A stretch of DNA of 64,000 bases from Tetranychus cinnabarinus (lineage: Eukaryota > Arthropoda > Arachnida > Trombidiformes > Tetranychidae), in NCBI GenBank assembly GCA_022266195.1, contig WHVY01000002.1, positions 15,205,001 to 15,269,000 on the forward strand, written 5' to 3'. Shown here piece after piece: positions 11,401 to 24,507 of the stretch. The notes under the pieces are model-generated. The model made no database searches. It was given only the letters and a program-made list of their open reading frames with translations, and had not been told where the DNA came from. The position numbers and the translations under genes were made by a program. Every line of letters starts with the position of its first letter. Within the stretch, counting starts at the first letter, position 1.

Positions 11401-14400
11401 TCGTTGTCAAGATCAACGCTCCCAATGTACAGGAGATTTCGATTCTCCAACAGGAGTTATTAGTTTTCCAGATAATGGTGACGAGTATCCACAAAATGCA
11501 GTTTGTAACTGGCGTATTCGTACTTCCTTGGGTAAAGTTATCCAGGTTACTTTTACAAAACTAGATATTGAACCATCGTATGACTGCCATTCCGATTCAA
11601 TATCTCTGTATGATGGATTAACTTCAACAGCTCCTGTTATTGGTAAATATTGTGGTCAATTATCTAATCTTCCCGAGAATCATACTATCACTAGTGAACA
11701 ACCCTACTTACTCATTAGTTTCACATCTGACATGAGTAATCAAGGCTCTGGTTTCAGTCTAAATTGGACTACAGTTACACCTGAATGTGGAGGGGTCATT
11801 AATGGTACTGAATATGGAGCCATTACTTCGCCAGGTTATCCAGACAAATATCCTCCTGGTCGCGATTGTTATTGGTACATACATGGAACACTAGGAAAAC
11901 GAATTGTTTTCCACTTTGCTTTACTTTCTCTAGAGATTCATCCTGATTGTAAATTTGATTTTCTCAGAATTTATGATGGCCATTCTGATACTGATCCGAT
12001 CCTTGGCAACTACTGTAATACCACATCACCATCACCATTAACAACATCAGGGCCTTCAGCTTTGGTTCACTTTCATTCGGACAGAAATCGTCAAGATTCA
12101 GGATTTCACATTACTTTTGCCACTATTCCGGCCATCTCTGGTTGCGGAGGCTTACTAACTGGTGATAGAGGAGCACTTAGCACACCCAGTTTTCCTAATC
12201 GATATGAAGGTAATTTAGAATGTGATTGGGTTATTCGAATCAAATCACTAGAAGATCGAATTGAATTACGTTTTAACCAATTCGATTTGGAACATCATCC
12301 TAATTGTCGTTATGATTACGTTGAGATTCGTGATGGCGAGCAGCAAAATGCACCTCTAATCGGACGTTATTGTTCAACTACAATTAAACCTCCAGTGCCC
12401 ATTCTATCCACATCAAATAAATTATTTGTTCGATTCAGATCTGATTGGTCTAGAGAAGGAACCGGGTTCCATGCAACTTATGAAGTTTTCTGTGGTGGTT
12501 ATTTCACCGATGATTCGGGGACAATATCATCTCCTAACTATCCACTTCTCTACCCCAATTCAAAGAACTGTACCTATCATATTCGAGTTCCTCCTGGAAA
12601 AATTATACAACTGAGCTTTACGTTTTTTGATTTGGAAAACTCTCCAGATTGTATATTTGATTATGTTGCTATCTCCGAGCCTGGTATTTTGGCTACAAAT
12701 CTAACACGTCAACTGTGTGGCTCAGAAATTCCTGAAATGATCACGTCTAATCTCAATGAGCTCATAATTACATTTAAAACGGATTCACGTACAAACAGAC
12801 ATGGATTCCGGGCAAACTATTCTTCTATCGATGCTTCTTGTGGTGGTGTTTTAAGAGATAAAAATGGCATAATAACTTCACCCAGTCATCCAAATGAATA
12901 TGCTCATGGCAAAGAGTGTGTCTGGCTATTAAGTGCACCAAAGGGTCATGTTGTACAGCTGACATTTACCATGTTCAATCTTGAAGGTGGGCGTAAATGT
13001 TCCTATGATTATGTTGAGGTGATGGAGAAGAATATGAATTTTGGTAGGTTTTGTGGTAACCAGATTCCATCACCAATTCAATCAGTTGATGAACAGTTAA
13101 TTGTTCGCTTTAAATCCGATTCATCGGTATCCTTTGAAGGGTTTGTTGCAGCTTACTCATTCTTGAATGGTTCAAAGTTTTGTGGTGGAATACGAAGAGG
13201 TCTTTCAGGTGAAATTGTTAGTCCTAATTATCCTCTGCATTACCCCAAGTCTCGTCGATGTTTATGGAAAATAATTGCACCTGAGAACAATCAATTGCAA
13301 ATTAAATTTACTGATATAAATATCGAGTTTCACAATTCTTGTACCTTTGATTATATCGAAATTTATAACGGGTTAGACACTTCAGCCCCTCTAATCGGCA
13401 AATATTGTGGAAACAAATTACCTCCTTCAATAATCTCCCATTCAAATACTGTTACCATACAATTTATAACCGATAGTGGAGTTTCTGGTCATGGATTCAA
13501 GTTGACATATAATGTTGCTGGAAGTGGTTGCGGTGGGCTAATGCGCTCAGCTTCAGGAGTTATTATATCGCCTAATTACCCTTACCCATACAATCACGAT
13601 GCTGAATGTACCTGGGTTATCAAAACATCCAAAGGATCCCGTCTAACTCTCAATTTGGTCGATTTATCTCTAGAACCACATTCAGATTGTGCCCATGATC
13701 GACTTGAAATTTATGATGGACCAGACAGTAAAGCTCAACGGTTATTAAAAGCATGTGGAGATACATTGATTGGTGAACCATTGAAATCAAGTGCAAATGT
13801 TGTCACTGTTAAAATGATAACTGATGGTTCAATTAGTTTCCGTGGCTTCAAATTATCTTATGCGACTAATTGTTCCAATACAATTAACGATCTTCATGGT
13901 GTCATAGAATCACCAAATTATCCTGACCTTTTCACAGCAAATTCAAATTGTTCGTGGACAATCAAAGTTCCCCAAGGAAACAATATTAGTTTGGCGTTTC
14001 AAGATACTCGTTTCAATTCTCCATGCACCTCAACCTATTTATCAATTACTAATTCAACAAGCAATACTCAATTATTCAGCACAAAATCAATCCAATACTG
14101 TATTGATAATGCAACCATTAGTAACCTTTTTATTCCCAGTAGTTCTGTTTCCATTGACTATATCAATATTGGTACACAGAGTTCATCAAGTTTCCGACTT
14201 GAATGGTCAATGGTTGGATGTGGTGGATATTTAACTGCTGATAGAGGAGAGATTACATCTCCTGGTTATCCTAATCCCTATCCTCATAGAGTTACTTGCC
14301 AATGGACAATCAAAGCTAAACCTGGTTATAAGATCAGTCTCTCAGTTTTCGATTATTTCATCGAATCATCAACAACTTGTAATTTTGACTCGCTTCAAAT

Positions 14401-17400
14401 ATTTTCAGGTCCTGACTTAACCTCACCTCGTTTATTGAAACTTTGTGGTAGATCTTTATCATCTAAAACACTTTCTTCAAATGGAAACTACATGACCATA
14501 TTTTTTAGCTCTGATGATTTGATAGCTGGTAAAGGTTTTAGATTAACTTATTATACTGAACCTGGTACCTGTGGTGGTTACCAAAATTTGGATGAAGGTA
14601 CAATTACTTCGCCTAATTATCCACTTTCCTATGATTCATCCGATGACTGTGAATGGATCCTTGGTTTTGGCAGTGATAGAATCAAGATAACAATTCAAGA
14701 TCTTGATATACCTTCTTCCGCAAATTGTACTGAAAGTTTCCTAGCCTTTTATTCCGACTCAAGCAATAAATTGGCTCAGCTATGTGGTAATGAAGTTCCT
14801 ACTGAGCAAATAATATCTCCTTCAAGCAATATTCGAGTTCGCTTCAAAGCCAATGGAAAAACGACCGGTAAAGGGTTCAAATTTTTATACCAAGTAATTT
14901 GTGGAGGAGATCGTATTGCTGAAGAATATCCTAAAGTGATTCGAAATCCCAATTATCCATCAATATCAAACAAAAATCCATCCTGTGACTGGGTTATCAG
15001 AACTAATAGCCAGAATCCTGGTAAACGAATTATGTGGAGATTCATCAAAATTATAAGCGCAGGTAGTGGAAGTTTAGAGCTTAGAGAAGGCGATTCCAGA
15101 GACTCTCCTCTAATTGCGAAGTACACTGACTCATCTCATCCTTTACCAGTAATTACACAAGGAAATTCTCTCTTTGTTCATCTAACCGGTCCAATTATTT
15201 TCTCAGCATCCTATTCAACTGATACAAGTCAATGTGGGGGAACATTTACTGGTTTTACCGGCAATTTTGCTTCACCAGGTTATCCAAACTCTTATCCACT
15301 TTCAACAACTTGCATCTGGAAAATCAAAGCCTCTTCTGGAAACCGTGTTTCTCTTACATTTCTTGATTTCAATTTTGAATCAGACGAATTTTGTGCCCTT
15401 GATTATGTTGAGATTCGTGAGGGTAGCGCATCAGGTCAATTGATTGGACGTTTTTGTGGTCAATCCATTCCTCCTATTCAAAATTCAAGTTATTATGCTG
15501 GGTTGTGGATTAAATTTCAATCTGATGGGGATGGCTCTGCTCCAGGATTCCAAGCTTCTTTTGATACTTCAACAAATGTTGAGCTTACCGGTGATTCAGG
15601 CTACATATCTTCACCAGCTTATCCCGAATATTACGCAACTAAAACAAATCAACGTTGGTCTGTAACGGTCAAAGATGGATTAACCATAGCTTTTCGTTTT
15701 AATACAATTTCACTTATCCCAAGATTCACTGAATGTGAACGTAATTATGTTGCTATATATGATGGACCTGATTGGACTTACCCATTGTTGGGTAGATTTT
15801 GTGGTTTCCAGATAAATGGTATAAAAACTACTTCGTCAAACATTGCAACTGTTCTCTTTCGACCTGATTCAACACTGTCCAGGTTTTTGATATTCTGGAA
15901 AGCAGAGGCTAAAAATGTTACTTCTCTCATCGGTGATTTATCAACTAAACCATCAAACTGTAGCTACTTTTTGAGTTCACAGTTGGGTCAAAGTATAGCA
16001 ATATCATCTCCAGGTTATCCTTTTGGTTACTCACCTAATATCAATTGTAGCTGGTTCATTACAGCTCCTAGTGGTACTCATTTCAATGTTAACGTCATCG
16101 ATTTAAATATCGAACACGCATCTTCCGAAGTTTGTAATTATGATAGACTTAACTTTTATCAGTATAGCTTCGAAGATAGTGTTTGGATAAAAAATCGAAC
16201 CATTTGCGGAAAAAATAAACTTTCTTTCGAACTCAGCACACATTTATCTCAAGTAAATTTCATGACTGACAGTCACATCAACAAAACTGGCTTTAACTTA
16301 ACCTTGACTCCAGTTTGTGGAGGAGTTTTAAACCTCGAACAAGCTGTTATCAATTCATCTATTCTTGGATCGGCAGTGTCTTGCTCATGGAAAATAATGG
16401 TTCGTGATGGCAGAACAATTGAACTCAACTTCTTTTCATTCAATCTTGGCTCAGGAAATCCATGTACTAAAGGATATATGAATATAAGAAACGGTCCATT
16501 TGAAAATTCACCACTAATTGGGCACTATTGTGGTCCCAATTTACCGCCCGTTATACAATCGGATTCTAACCAAATGTTTATTTCAGTTTATGCACCCAGG
16601 ACTAGTCCATCAGTATGTACTACTATCATGACTTTAAACGTCATCGTTGTATTTTAATCGATATTTTATTTTTCATTAGGATTTTTCTTTCAATTATCGG
16701 GAAATTTCAGCAACTTGTGGAGGCTCATTCGATTTGGATGAAAATACACCTTCAGTGACTATCAATTCTCCTGGATATCCCTCCCTTCCTCCTCATGCTC
16801 TTCAATGTGACTGGTTGTTCAAAGGTCCTGCTCATCGTAATCTTAGGATAGATTTTGAAATTATTTCTGGACCTTCAATTATTAGACACACATGCAACAA
16901 GAATTTGACTCGTGTTGATGTTCATGATGGTGGAACTCGATTGTCCCCACTAATAGGTCGTTTCTGTCCTCGTCCACAAGCCTCTGGTGTTACTACCACA
17001 GAAAACTTCATGTTTGTCCGTTATTCGGCTTCGGGTGATCTTACTTTGGCTCCATTTAAAGCAACCATTTCCCTCAATATTTGTGGAGGAACTTACTTCA
17101 TTTCATCTTCAGTCGTCATTCAAAGTCCTAACTTTCCGAGTCCTTATGATGGTAACATGAATTGTGGCTATTATCTTCATTCATATTCAACTTCGTCAAC
17201 CGTAATGGCAACCATATTGAGTTTGGATCTACCTTCTGAATCCAGTTGTGATGATGGTGACTATTTAGAGTTTCGTGAAATATCACCGACAGGTGATCTT
17301 ATAATGAAATTATGTGGAACTCGAAACTCTACAGTTACTGTACAATCAACAACAAGTGTTATGTACGTACTTTTTAAATCCAATTCTGAAAATGCTGGCC

Positions 17401-20400
17401 AAGGATTTCGAATCTCCTTCTCTTCTTACACTGATTATGAAAGTAAGTTTATGCTCATTCATTTAAGTATCACCTGAATTAACTCTAACATCTAATTTAA
17501 TACCATTCCAGATAGCTGCTATAATACATTTGATGCTTCTAAGCCGGGAATTGTGCGTACTCCACAGTCATCTCTTGGACACTCTCTTACCTGTAGCTGG
17601 TCATTCAAAGCTCCAGTTGATCGCCGTATTTCTTTAACTTTCACTAAATATAACCTTAAACAAAATACAAGAGTAGCAAATTCATGTCTCGATTCACTTG
17701 AAGCTACTTTCGATCATCGTTCATTTTACTTTTCAGATATTGTGCCATCCGAGCCAAATAAATTGACTCTTCCTTGTGGATATCAAAATGAATTTTCAAT
17801 AAAATCTCCTAATAATGTGCTATTCTTGAGATTCAAGACTTTTAGCTTAGGATCTGGTGAAGGAATAGAGGCAAGCTTTTCTGCCAGTGAACCAACAGGT
17901 AAGGTTTAAATTCAAATTTAGCTCTAATCCTTCATTAACATTGAAACTCTATAAAAATGAATAATCTCTTTACTTTTCGATTGACAACATCCAGAGTGTG
18001 GAGGAGTCGTCACAAAAAATTCACCTTTGATTGTTTCAACCAATTTTTCAAAGCCTGTAGATGGTGCAATCATAAATTGTTTTTGGAAAATTGAAATTGA
18101 AGCTGAAGATTCAACAAAAACAAAGTGGATTGAATATGAAACTATCGAAGTACTTGGCTCTGATTCGAGTGATGCATATTGTTCTAAAGGAAAAATAGCT
18201 GAAGGCTCAGTTACAGGTTTGTTGGTGCAATTTATTCAACGCAACAATCCATTTTCATATCCATTTCTATATTTTCCACCTCTTTTGCAGATTTAGATCA
18301 TTCTGTAGGTAAATTGTTCTGTGGAAATAAAACCAATCAATTTTCACTGATTTCATCGAAAATCGCGTCGTTTGGTATTTCTGCACGTATCAATCAAACC
18401 AAAGGTTATCGTGGTGTAAAGGCAATGTATCGTGTGAATGATTGCGGTGGCAGAATCACTGATCCTCAAGGAAATTTCAGTTCACCAGGTTGGCCTCAAG
18501 GTTATCCAGTCAATGCAACTTGTTTTTGGGAGTTCAATTATAACTATATAAATAGTTACGCTTGGCAAGTCGAGTTCACAGAATTTGAATTGGAAGAAGA
18601 CTGCTCCAAGGATTACGTAGAAATTTGGGAAGGAACCGTTGATGACCCCGTAGTTATTGGACGTTATTGTGGCAAGTCGGGTCCAACTAGTTTCGTGGCA
18701 TCTAACATTGTTATTGTTTTCCGGAGTAACGGAGTTGGAAGTGCTAAAGGATTCAATGTTAAATTTTCATTAGCGTCAAGATACTGTGGAGGTTTCGTTC
18801 GAGCTAGCTCCAATTATAGAGTGCGTAGTGCAAATTATCCTCTTGCTTATCCTAAAAATTCAGAATGCATATGGAACATTGAATCTTACCCAGAATTTCG
18901 CCTCAACTTGACTTTTGAAGAGCGCTTTGATATTGAAAAGTCAGCAAACTGCACTAAAGATTATGTTTCAATAAGCGAATGGAAAGGCAATTCATGGAAA
19001 TTTATTGGTCAATATTGTGGTCTTATTCCGCCTAAACCATTAGCTCTTGATTCATACAAAGCTCGAGTTGTTTTTCACTCTGATGATGACAATAGAATCG
19101 GCGATGGATTTACTTTAACCTTAGGAAGTATATGTGGTTTCTTAGTTGATGAACCAGGCGAGGGTATTATAAGTTCACCTGGTTCTAATGGTTATCGCCC
19201 TGGTTCCAACTGTGTTTGGACCTTGAAAGGTCAAAGAGACACTGATGTTATTAAAATTGAATTTCTTGACTTTGATCTTGAGCCACATCCGTCTTGTGGA
19301 TTCGACTTTGTTAAGTTAATACGAGGCAATTCATCATTAGCCCAAGATGTAATTGGTACATATTGTGGTTCCACTAAACCAGATAATGTAATAGTTCGTG
19401 GAAATTTAACAATTGCCTTTAGGTCAGATACCATTAAATCTCATAGAGGGTTCAATATTAAGTATCAAATTATTCCTTGTGGTGGAAATTTCACTCAATC
19501 GTCTGGCAAAGTCACAGCTCCAATAGTAGATGACAATTATGTTAACAACGCACATTGTAGCTATTTGATTACAGTTCCTGAAGATAACGTCATTATGCTT
19601 CGTTTGAGCAAAATTGAATTGTACAACACTGAACTTTGTTATCCAAATGGTTTCGTTTATCCTCACTCTGAACTAGATTATTTGGAAATTTGGGATGGCC
19701 CAAGTAGAGACAGTCCTCTTTTACGTCGACTATGTGGCTCATCTGATCCAATGATTTTCAAATCCTCAACCAACTCTTTGTTGCTTGTTTTTCATTCTGA
19801 TGAGGAATATACAAGTTCTGGTTTTGAAGCAACATGGGAAACAACACTTGGACAGAAACAAGGCTGTGGAGGAATACTAAATGGAACTTCTGGTTCACTG
19901 GAATCACCTGATATTGATAAAGATGGTCGATATGAAAATAATTTGGACTGTACTTGGCTCATCATTTCAGACGGAAAATATGACGTTCTTGAGATAACCT
20001 TTAGTCTTATGGATATCGAAGCTAGTTCATTGTCACCTAAAATTGAGTGTGCCAATGATTTCCTCGAAATTAGAGATGGAATGTCTTCTTCTAGTCCATT
20101 GATAGATGTTTACTGTTCATCTGAACTGCCAACTAAATTGTTAACTTCTTCATCTCGTGCCTACATTCATTTTTACTCCAATGAAGATACCAATGGCGCT
20201 GGTTTTCGTTTGACTTACAAAACGGTTAACCAGACTTGCGGAGGAACTTTGAAAGTCAGCAATATCACAACTGGAATCATAGCTTCTCCCAATTATCCAA
20301 ATAGTTATCCTTCATCCATTAGATGTTTCTGGCATTTATTATTCGACACAGGTAGCGCAGAGATCTCTGTCACTTTCAAAGATCTTGATTTGGATTGTGA

Positions 20401-21504
20401 TTCAAAAGTTTCTTTGGAGATTGCTGGCCACGCTCTTTACAATGAACCTCATCGAATCTGTGGTACAACTGCACCTCCAACCTTCCACATATCCAATGAT
20501 GCCACATTCACCTTTACATCTAGATCAGAGGTAAAAACATCAAGACGAGGATTCTCATTGGAATACAAATTGGCTGGTTGTAATGATACATATACAGAAG
20601 AGTCTGGTGTAATTACCAGTCAAATTTACCCAATGGCCTATCACTACAATGGTCTATGCAATTTCAGCATCAAAGCTTCTCCTGGTTACTCAATCTCGGT
20701 CTATTTTCATGAAGCAGAATTTTCTTTCAACGGTATGAGCAATTGTAACTCAACCAGTCTATTTACAGTCAAAGATGGTGAAGGTCCAATAAAATCTATA
20801 CCAGTATGTAAACTTCCAGATCCAATTTTTTCATCCAATTCAAGCCTGACGTTCAAAGTAAATACTGAATGGTACAAATATTACATGATTTATACTACTA
20901 CCAATGCTGGCCCTGGGTGTGGAGGCAATATTAGAGCTTTCAATGGAAGCTTTACTTCACCAAGTTATCCAAAACCCTATTCAAATGAATCTGAATGTAC
21001 CTGGAATATATTCAGCTATGGTTACCATGCGTTAACATTTCGCTTTATCACATTTGATTTCACATCATTACCCGGTTGTACGACTAATTACGTTGAATTA
21101 TATGATGGTTCCTTAGTTGGGCGTTATTGTGGTTCGGTGAGTCAAAGCAATTAATGAGTCAAAAGTGAAAGTTTACACTAAAACCATACTAATTTGCATT
21201 GTTTCATTTTTACAGGAATTGCCAGCAACGTACGTTTCTCGTGGTAATACTTTAAAAGTTAAAATGGTTACTTCAAGCAGTAATCGAGGAAATGGATTCC
21301 GTGCTAATTTCGCGATAAATCAATACGGTTAGAACTAAATTACTTTAATACATTAACATGTAAATTGTTGGATTAACATCTATTTTTTTCTTCAATACAG
21401 CTCCTTCGAATCTACAGAGAGTTATTTCCACCCCATTAAACTATGAAACTAATGAAAGACCAGCCTCCCTGTTCGATCCACATTCTGGCATTATGGTTGG
21501 GTGA
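8475..21504 (+). CDS. Cubn: Cubilin, complete gene (8 EGF + 27 CUB domains)
   Basis: Ten exons: 8475-8563, 8643-9012, 10047-10410, 10725-16612, 16680-17442, 17512-17898, 17995-18216, 18291-21136, 21216-21327, 21401-21504. Their sum is 11145 nt, 3714 aa, with phases matching at every junction. A hydrophobic signal peptide (about residues 1-24) precedes a Ser-rich and helical N-terminal region (to about 153), which in cubilins trimerises. Eight EGF repeats follow (about 160-505), several with the calcium-binding D-x-D-E-C form. Then come 27 CUB domains from about residue 509, counted by their CGG and SPxYP starts. The tail after the last CUB is short, with no membrane segment or GPI signal, as expected for a peripheral protein that needs amnionless. 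Cubilin is a multiligand endocytic receptor of gut and nephrocyte-like cells. Domain number equals the vertebrate architecture; the gene looks intact. Confidence 0.95.
9590..9790. repeat. Diverged interspersed repeat, copy 3 (cubilin intron 2)
   Basis: Inside the 1034-bp second intron of cubilin. It shares the GATCTGCTCCATAGAAAACG-type block, ATCAAAGTT, GATGAAAAATC and AGTTTCAACTT in the same order as the copies at 7375 and 7700. Confidence 0.45.
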
Positions 21505-21588
21505 ATTTATTGGAAAGAGCTGTCCTGGTTTTCTTGAATGAAAAAATTTATTTAATTTTGATTATGAAAGAAGATTTGTTAAAAAATG

Positions 21589-21594
21589 AATAAA
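21589..21594 (+). terminator. Polyadenylation signal of cubilin
   Basis: AATAAA about 85 bp after the cubilin stop. The convergent FN3-like gene's minus-strand signal (TTTATT at 21672-21677) lies under 80 bp away, so the two genes end almost back to back. Confidence 0.5.
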
Positions 21595-21671
21595 AATTAA
21601 ATTTTAAGCCAATATCAAATTTATAAATACAGTAGTTATTTCACACGGTAAACTTCAATAATTTACTGTTT

Positions 21672-21677
21672 TTTATT
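21672..21677 (-). terminator. Polyadenylation signal of FN3-like gene 1
   Basis: Minus-strand AATAAA about 55 bp after the stop codon at 21733. Confidence 0.4.
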
Positions 21678-21732
21678 GTTTTGATGAACGCAAAGAAAGT
21701 TGGCTATCCATTGATTTGAAATGTTAAATCAC

Positions 21733-22582
21733 TTAAACAGTAAATTCATTTACTGTCTCTTCTGAAATTGTACCATCAAAATCAGTGTACCAACTCTTGA
21801 TTTGATATTTTTCACCTTCAGTTAGGTCAGTCAATATCAAACTTTTATTTCCAAAACAGGCAGACATTGAAACGTTTAGAACACAATCAAATTGATTTAA
21901 ATTATTGTCGACCTGAAATGACAAAATAATTTCATAATATTGGTTAAGTCGAGATGAAAGTATAACAATCAGAGACATTTTAAAATTTTATTCGATGCTG
22001 ATTATGATGAAAATAAAAAGTAAACTTACTCGATTAACTTGAAAAAAATACTTGTCAGCATTCAGATCTTCAATTTTTATGGCCAACTGTTGCTTGGAAA
22101 CTTTACCAGAGATTTTTGGTGATTTCAGTTTTACATAAAGGGGAGAGTTTTGAGCGACAAAAGACTGTTGTCCATATCGAGCTTGCACATTAAAACGATA
22201 ATAAGCGCCTGGTTCAAGGTTGATCAGCTTGTAAACGTGATGAAAAGTCTCATGAGTTGAGGTCTGACTAAGTTGTTTCTTTTTCAGGCCTGAAAAAATA
22301 GAATTGGATTAAATCTTTTGAAAAGTCGGAAAAAATAAGCTTACCTTTTTTAAGATCAAGATGGGAGAACCATTGGCTATTCGAGTCGATCCGTTTTTCA
22401 ATATCGTAGGTTACAATGATTCCTCCCAGCTTTGTACCATTCACCATGATTGAACCGGTCACATTGATTATAACATAATCTTCTCCTACTTCGTTCAGCA
22501 CAACGGCAAGTGGTTCGGACTCTTGGGAGCAAAAGATGGAACCAAGAAACAATGAAAATACAATAATTTGCTTGTAAAACAT
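21733..22582 (-). CDS. Secreted protein with two FN3-like folds (paralog 1)
   Basis: Three exons: 22582-22345, 22289-22030 and 21912-21733. Total is 678 nt, 225 aa, with donors GTAAGC and GTAAGT and pyrimidine-rich acceptors. A clear signal peptide (MFYKQIIVFSLFLGSIFCSQ) is followed by a first beta-sandwich-like unit ending LEPGAYYRFNVQARYG, which has the L-x-P-G-x-x-Y pattern of fibronectin type III domains. A second unit has LTEGEKYQIKSWYTD in the same role. A Cys pair (QFDCVL and SACFGN) is kept in the neighbouring paralog at 23440-24507. No membrane anchor, so the product should be secreted. I do not recognise the family; the FN3 assignment is by pattern only. Function unknown. Confidence 0.75.
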
Positions 22583-22972
22583 TTTGAAAACTGGTTGAGT
22601 TTAATTGTAGTCTTAATGATTGAAGTCAATTGAAAGAGCAATGTTTATAAATAAATATTATATTTGTATTTTATAATAAAGGAAGGAAACGAAATATTTG
22701 ATTATCTTGTTTACACATTGAAACGATTGATATTATTTTTGGACAATTAGCTAATTGTATTCTCACTCGATGATTAACAATAAAGATTGAAGTGATAATT
22801 TAATTTCTAGGCGTTTTATGTGTTCCTTTATTTTCGGTCTGGAATGGTTAGCTTCAGTTAGCCCAATGCAATTGTTTGTTGCAACAATAAAGGGTTAACA
22901 TTTAATTGTTTCAATTGTTTATTCTGGTTAATCTAGTCAGATGCTAACCTAATAAGGTTTCAATAACATGAT
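22574..22972 (-). repeat. 5' flank of FN3-like gene 1, source of the orphan copy
   Basis: Region covering the start codon and about 390 bp upstream of the gene. Its near copy stands alone at 6856-7245. The run of similarity to both sides of ATG shows that a promoter-containing segment was duplicated. Confidence 0.8.
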
Positions 22973-23439
22973 TTGAATGTGATCAATTAACAATAGGAAA
23001 TTCACAATTAAACTGTGATTAACTCAAAACAAATATCTAGATATAATGTTTCAATAAACTCCCTTGCAATGAGAGGTCAGTTTATTTTCATTCACAAAGT
23101 GAAACGTTTTTTCAATCAGGAATCTGTTTACTTATTTCTGTACTTGAGTTTCAACGCTAAGATAATCTTCAATATAATAATGATAACGTAATCCATATTG
23201 GAGTGGAAATGAATCTTTATAAGTAAAATAATCATTCATCTATTATATAATCAAGTTTTCTGCATCACGAGTGTCTCATTTATTGCGTTTTGTAAATAAT
23301 AAGAATCAAAGATTATTAAAAAATTGAATTGAATTTTAATTTGATATTTTATTGGAAATCTTGGTCGGTTTAAAAGTTAAAGAAAAGTTTATTCTTGTAA
23401 CCAAAAGTTGAAATGTTTATACTCAGTATTTGGATAAGC

Positions 23440-24507
23440 TTATAAGCCGGTAATCACTTGAGTTGTGACTTCTGATTCAGAGTTATCAGCTTGAATATAC
23501 CAAACTTTGATTGAATATTTTTCACCAGATATTAACCCAGGTAATCCAATACTGTTTCCAAAACATGGTGACATTGTCAACTCAAGAACACAATCTGTTT
23601 CTTTGTCATCTTTCATCTGTAAAGAAGAAGAAATTGCAATTAGAAATCGAAATCATTTGTTTTGATCTTCTTTGCCGAGTTGATAACAAACAATCACAAT
23701 GAGTTAATAGTTTCAATTAAGATCATTCAAGATGAAACTCTTGTTCAAGATTGTATCTTATCGAGCTTAAACAAAGCAAAGAATCAATATTTGTAAAAGC
23801 TGATGGAATCAAACAATCAAAGTTGTTTTACCTTGTTGACTTTGGCGAAATATTTGACTGCATTAGGATTCTCAAATTGCAAGGTCAATAATTGTGCTGT
23901 AGTTTTAATCACCGGAGGCTTAGCTTTGGTTCTGAGTTCAATTTCTTTCGTGCGGACCTTTTCTTCGTCATAAAGGAGATCAAACAATATTTTGATCTTG
24001 GTATCAGGTTGAATGTTGGCAACTTCAATGTCATACTGGAAAACTTTGCCAACTACTCCACGTCCAATAACTTTATTCTTGATTTTCGCTGTGGCAAAGA
24101 GGAGATCATTAATCTATTAGAACCTAATGGAAATTATATTAAATTTATTACCAATACTTACCAACATTAACTGATGCATCTATATCTGAATAACCCCATT
24201 CATTGACACCTTGTTTGTTTGGCCTTTCAAGCGCATAAACCAAAGAGAATTTTTTAAATTTCTTTTCCCCATGTTTAGGGTCAATCAACAGCCTAATTAT
24301 AACAGAGGAATCACTTGTTTTTATCAACTGGACCTTTTCGGGTTCTGGCTCTGGTTCTGGTTTTGTTTCTGGTTCTGGTGTCGTTTGTGGTTTTGTTGCT
24401 TCATTTTCTTTCGGTTCCACTTCATTCGGATCGCCAGGTGCAGCCTTTGCATTGATAGCAATAGTTAGAAGACACAAGGAAACAATAATTAAATGTTTAA
24501 GAGACAT
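23440..24507 (-). CDS. Secreted protein with FN3-like folds and a PE-rich spacer (paralog 2)
   Basis: Three exons: 24507-24162, 24088-23832 and 23616-23440. Total is 780 nt, 259 aa. Intron positions and phases (1, then 0) are the same as in the gene at 21733-22582, and the aligned ends NPNAVKYFAKVNK and TDCVLELTMSPCFGN match its counterpart, so the two are tandem duplicates. A signal peptide (about residues 1-22) is followed by a low-complexity stretch of alternating Pro and Glu with Lys and Thr (about 30-58), absent from the other copy. The two FN3-like units then follow. Predicted secreted. Function unknown; an effector, salivary or cuticular role would be guesswork. Confidence 0.75.

Noticed and set aside
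10920..11564. Overlapping plus-strand frames within the cubilin EGF region
   Set aside because: Alternate-frame shadows of the large cubilin exon.
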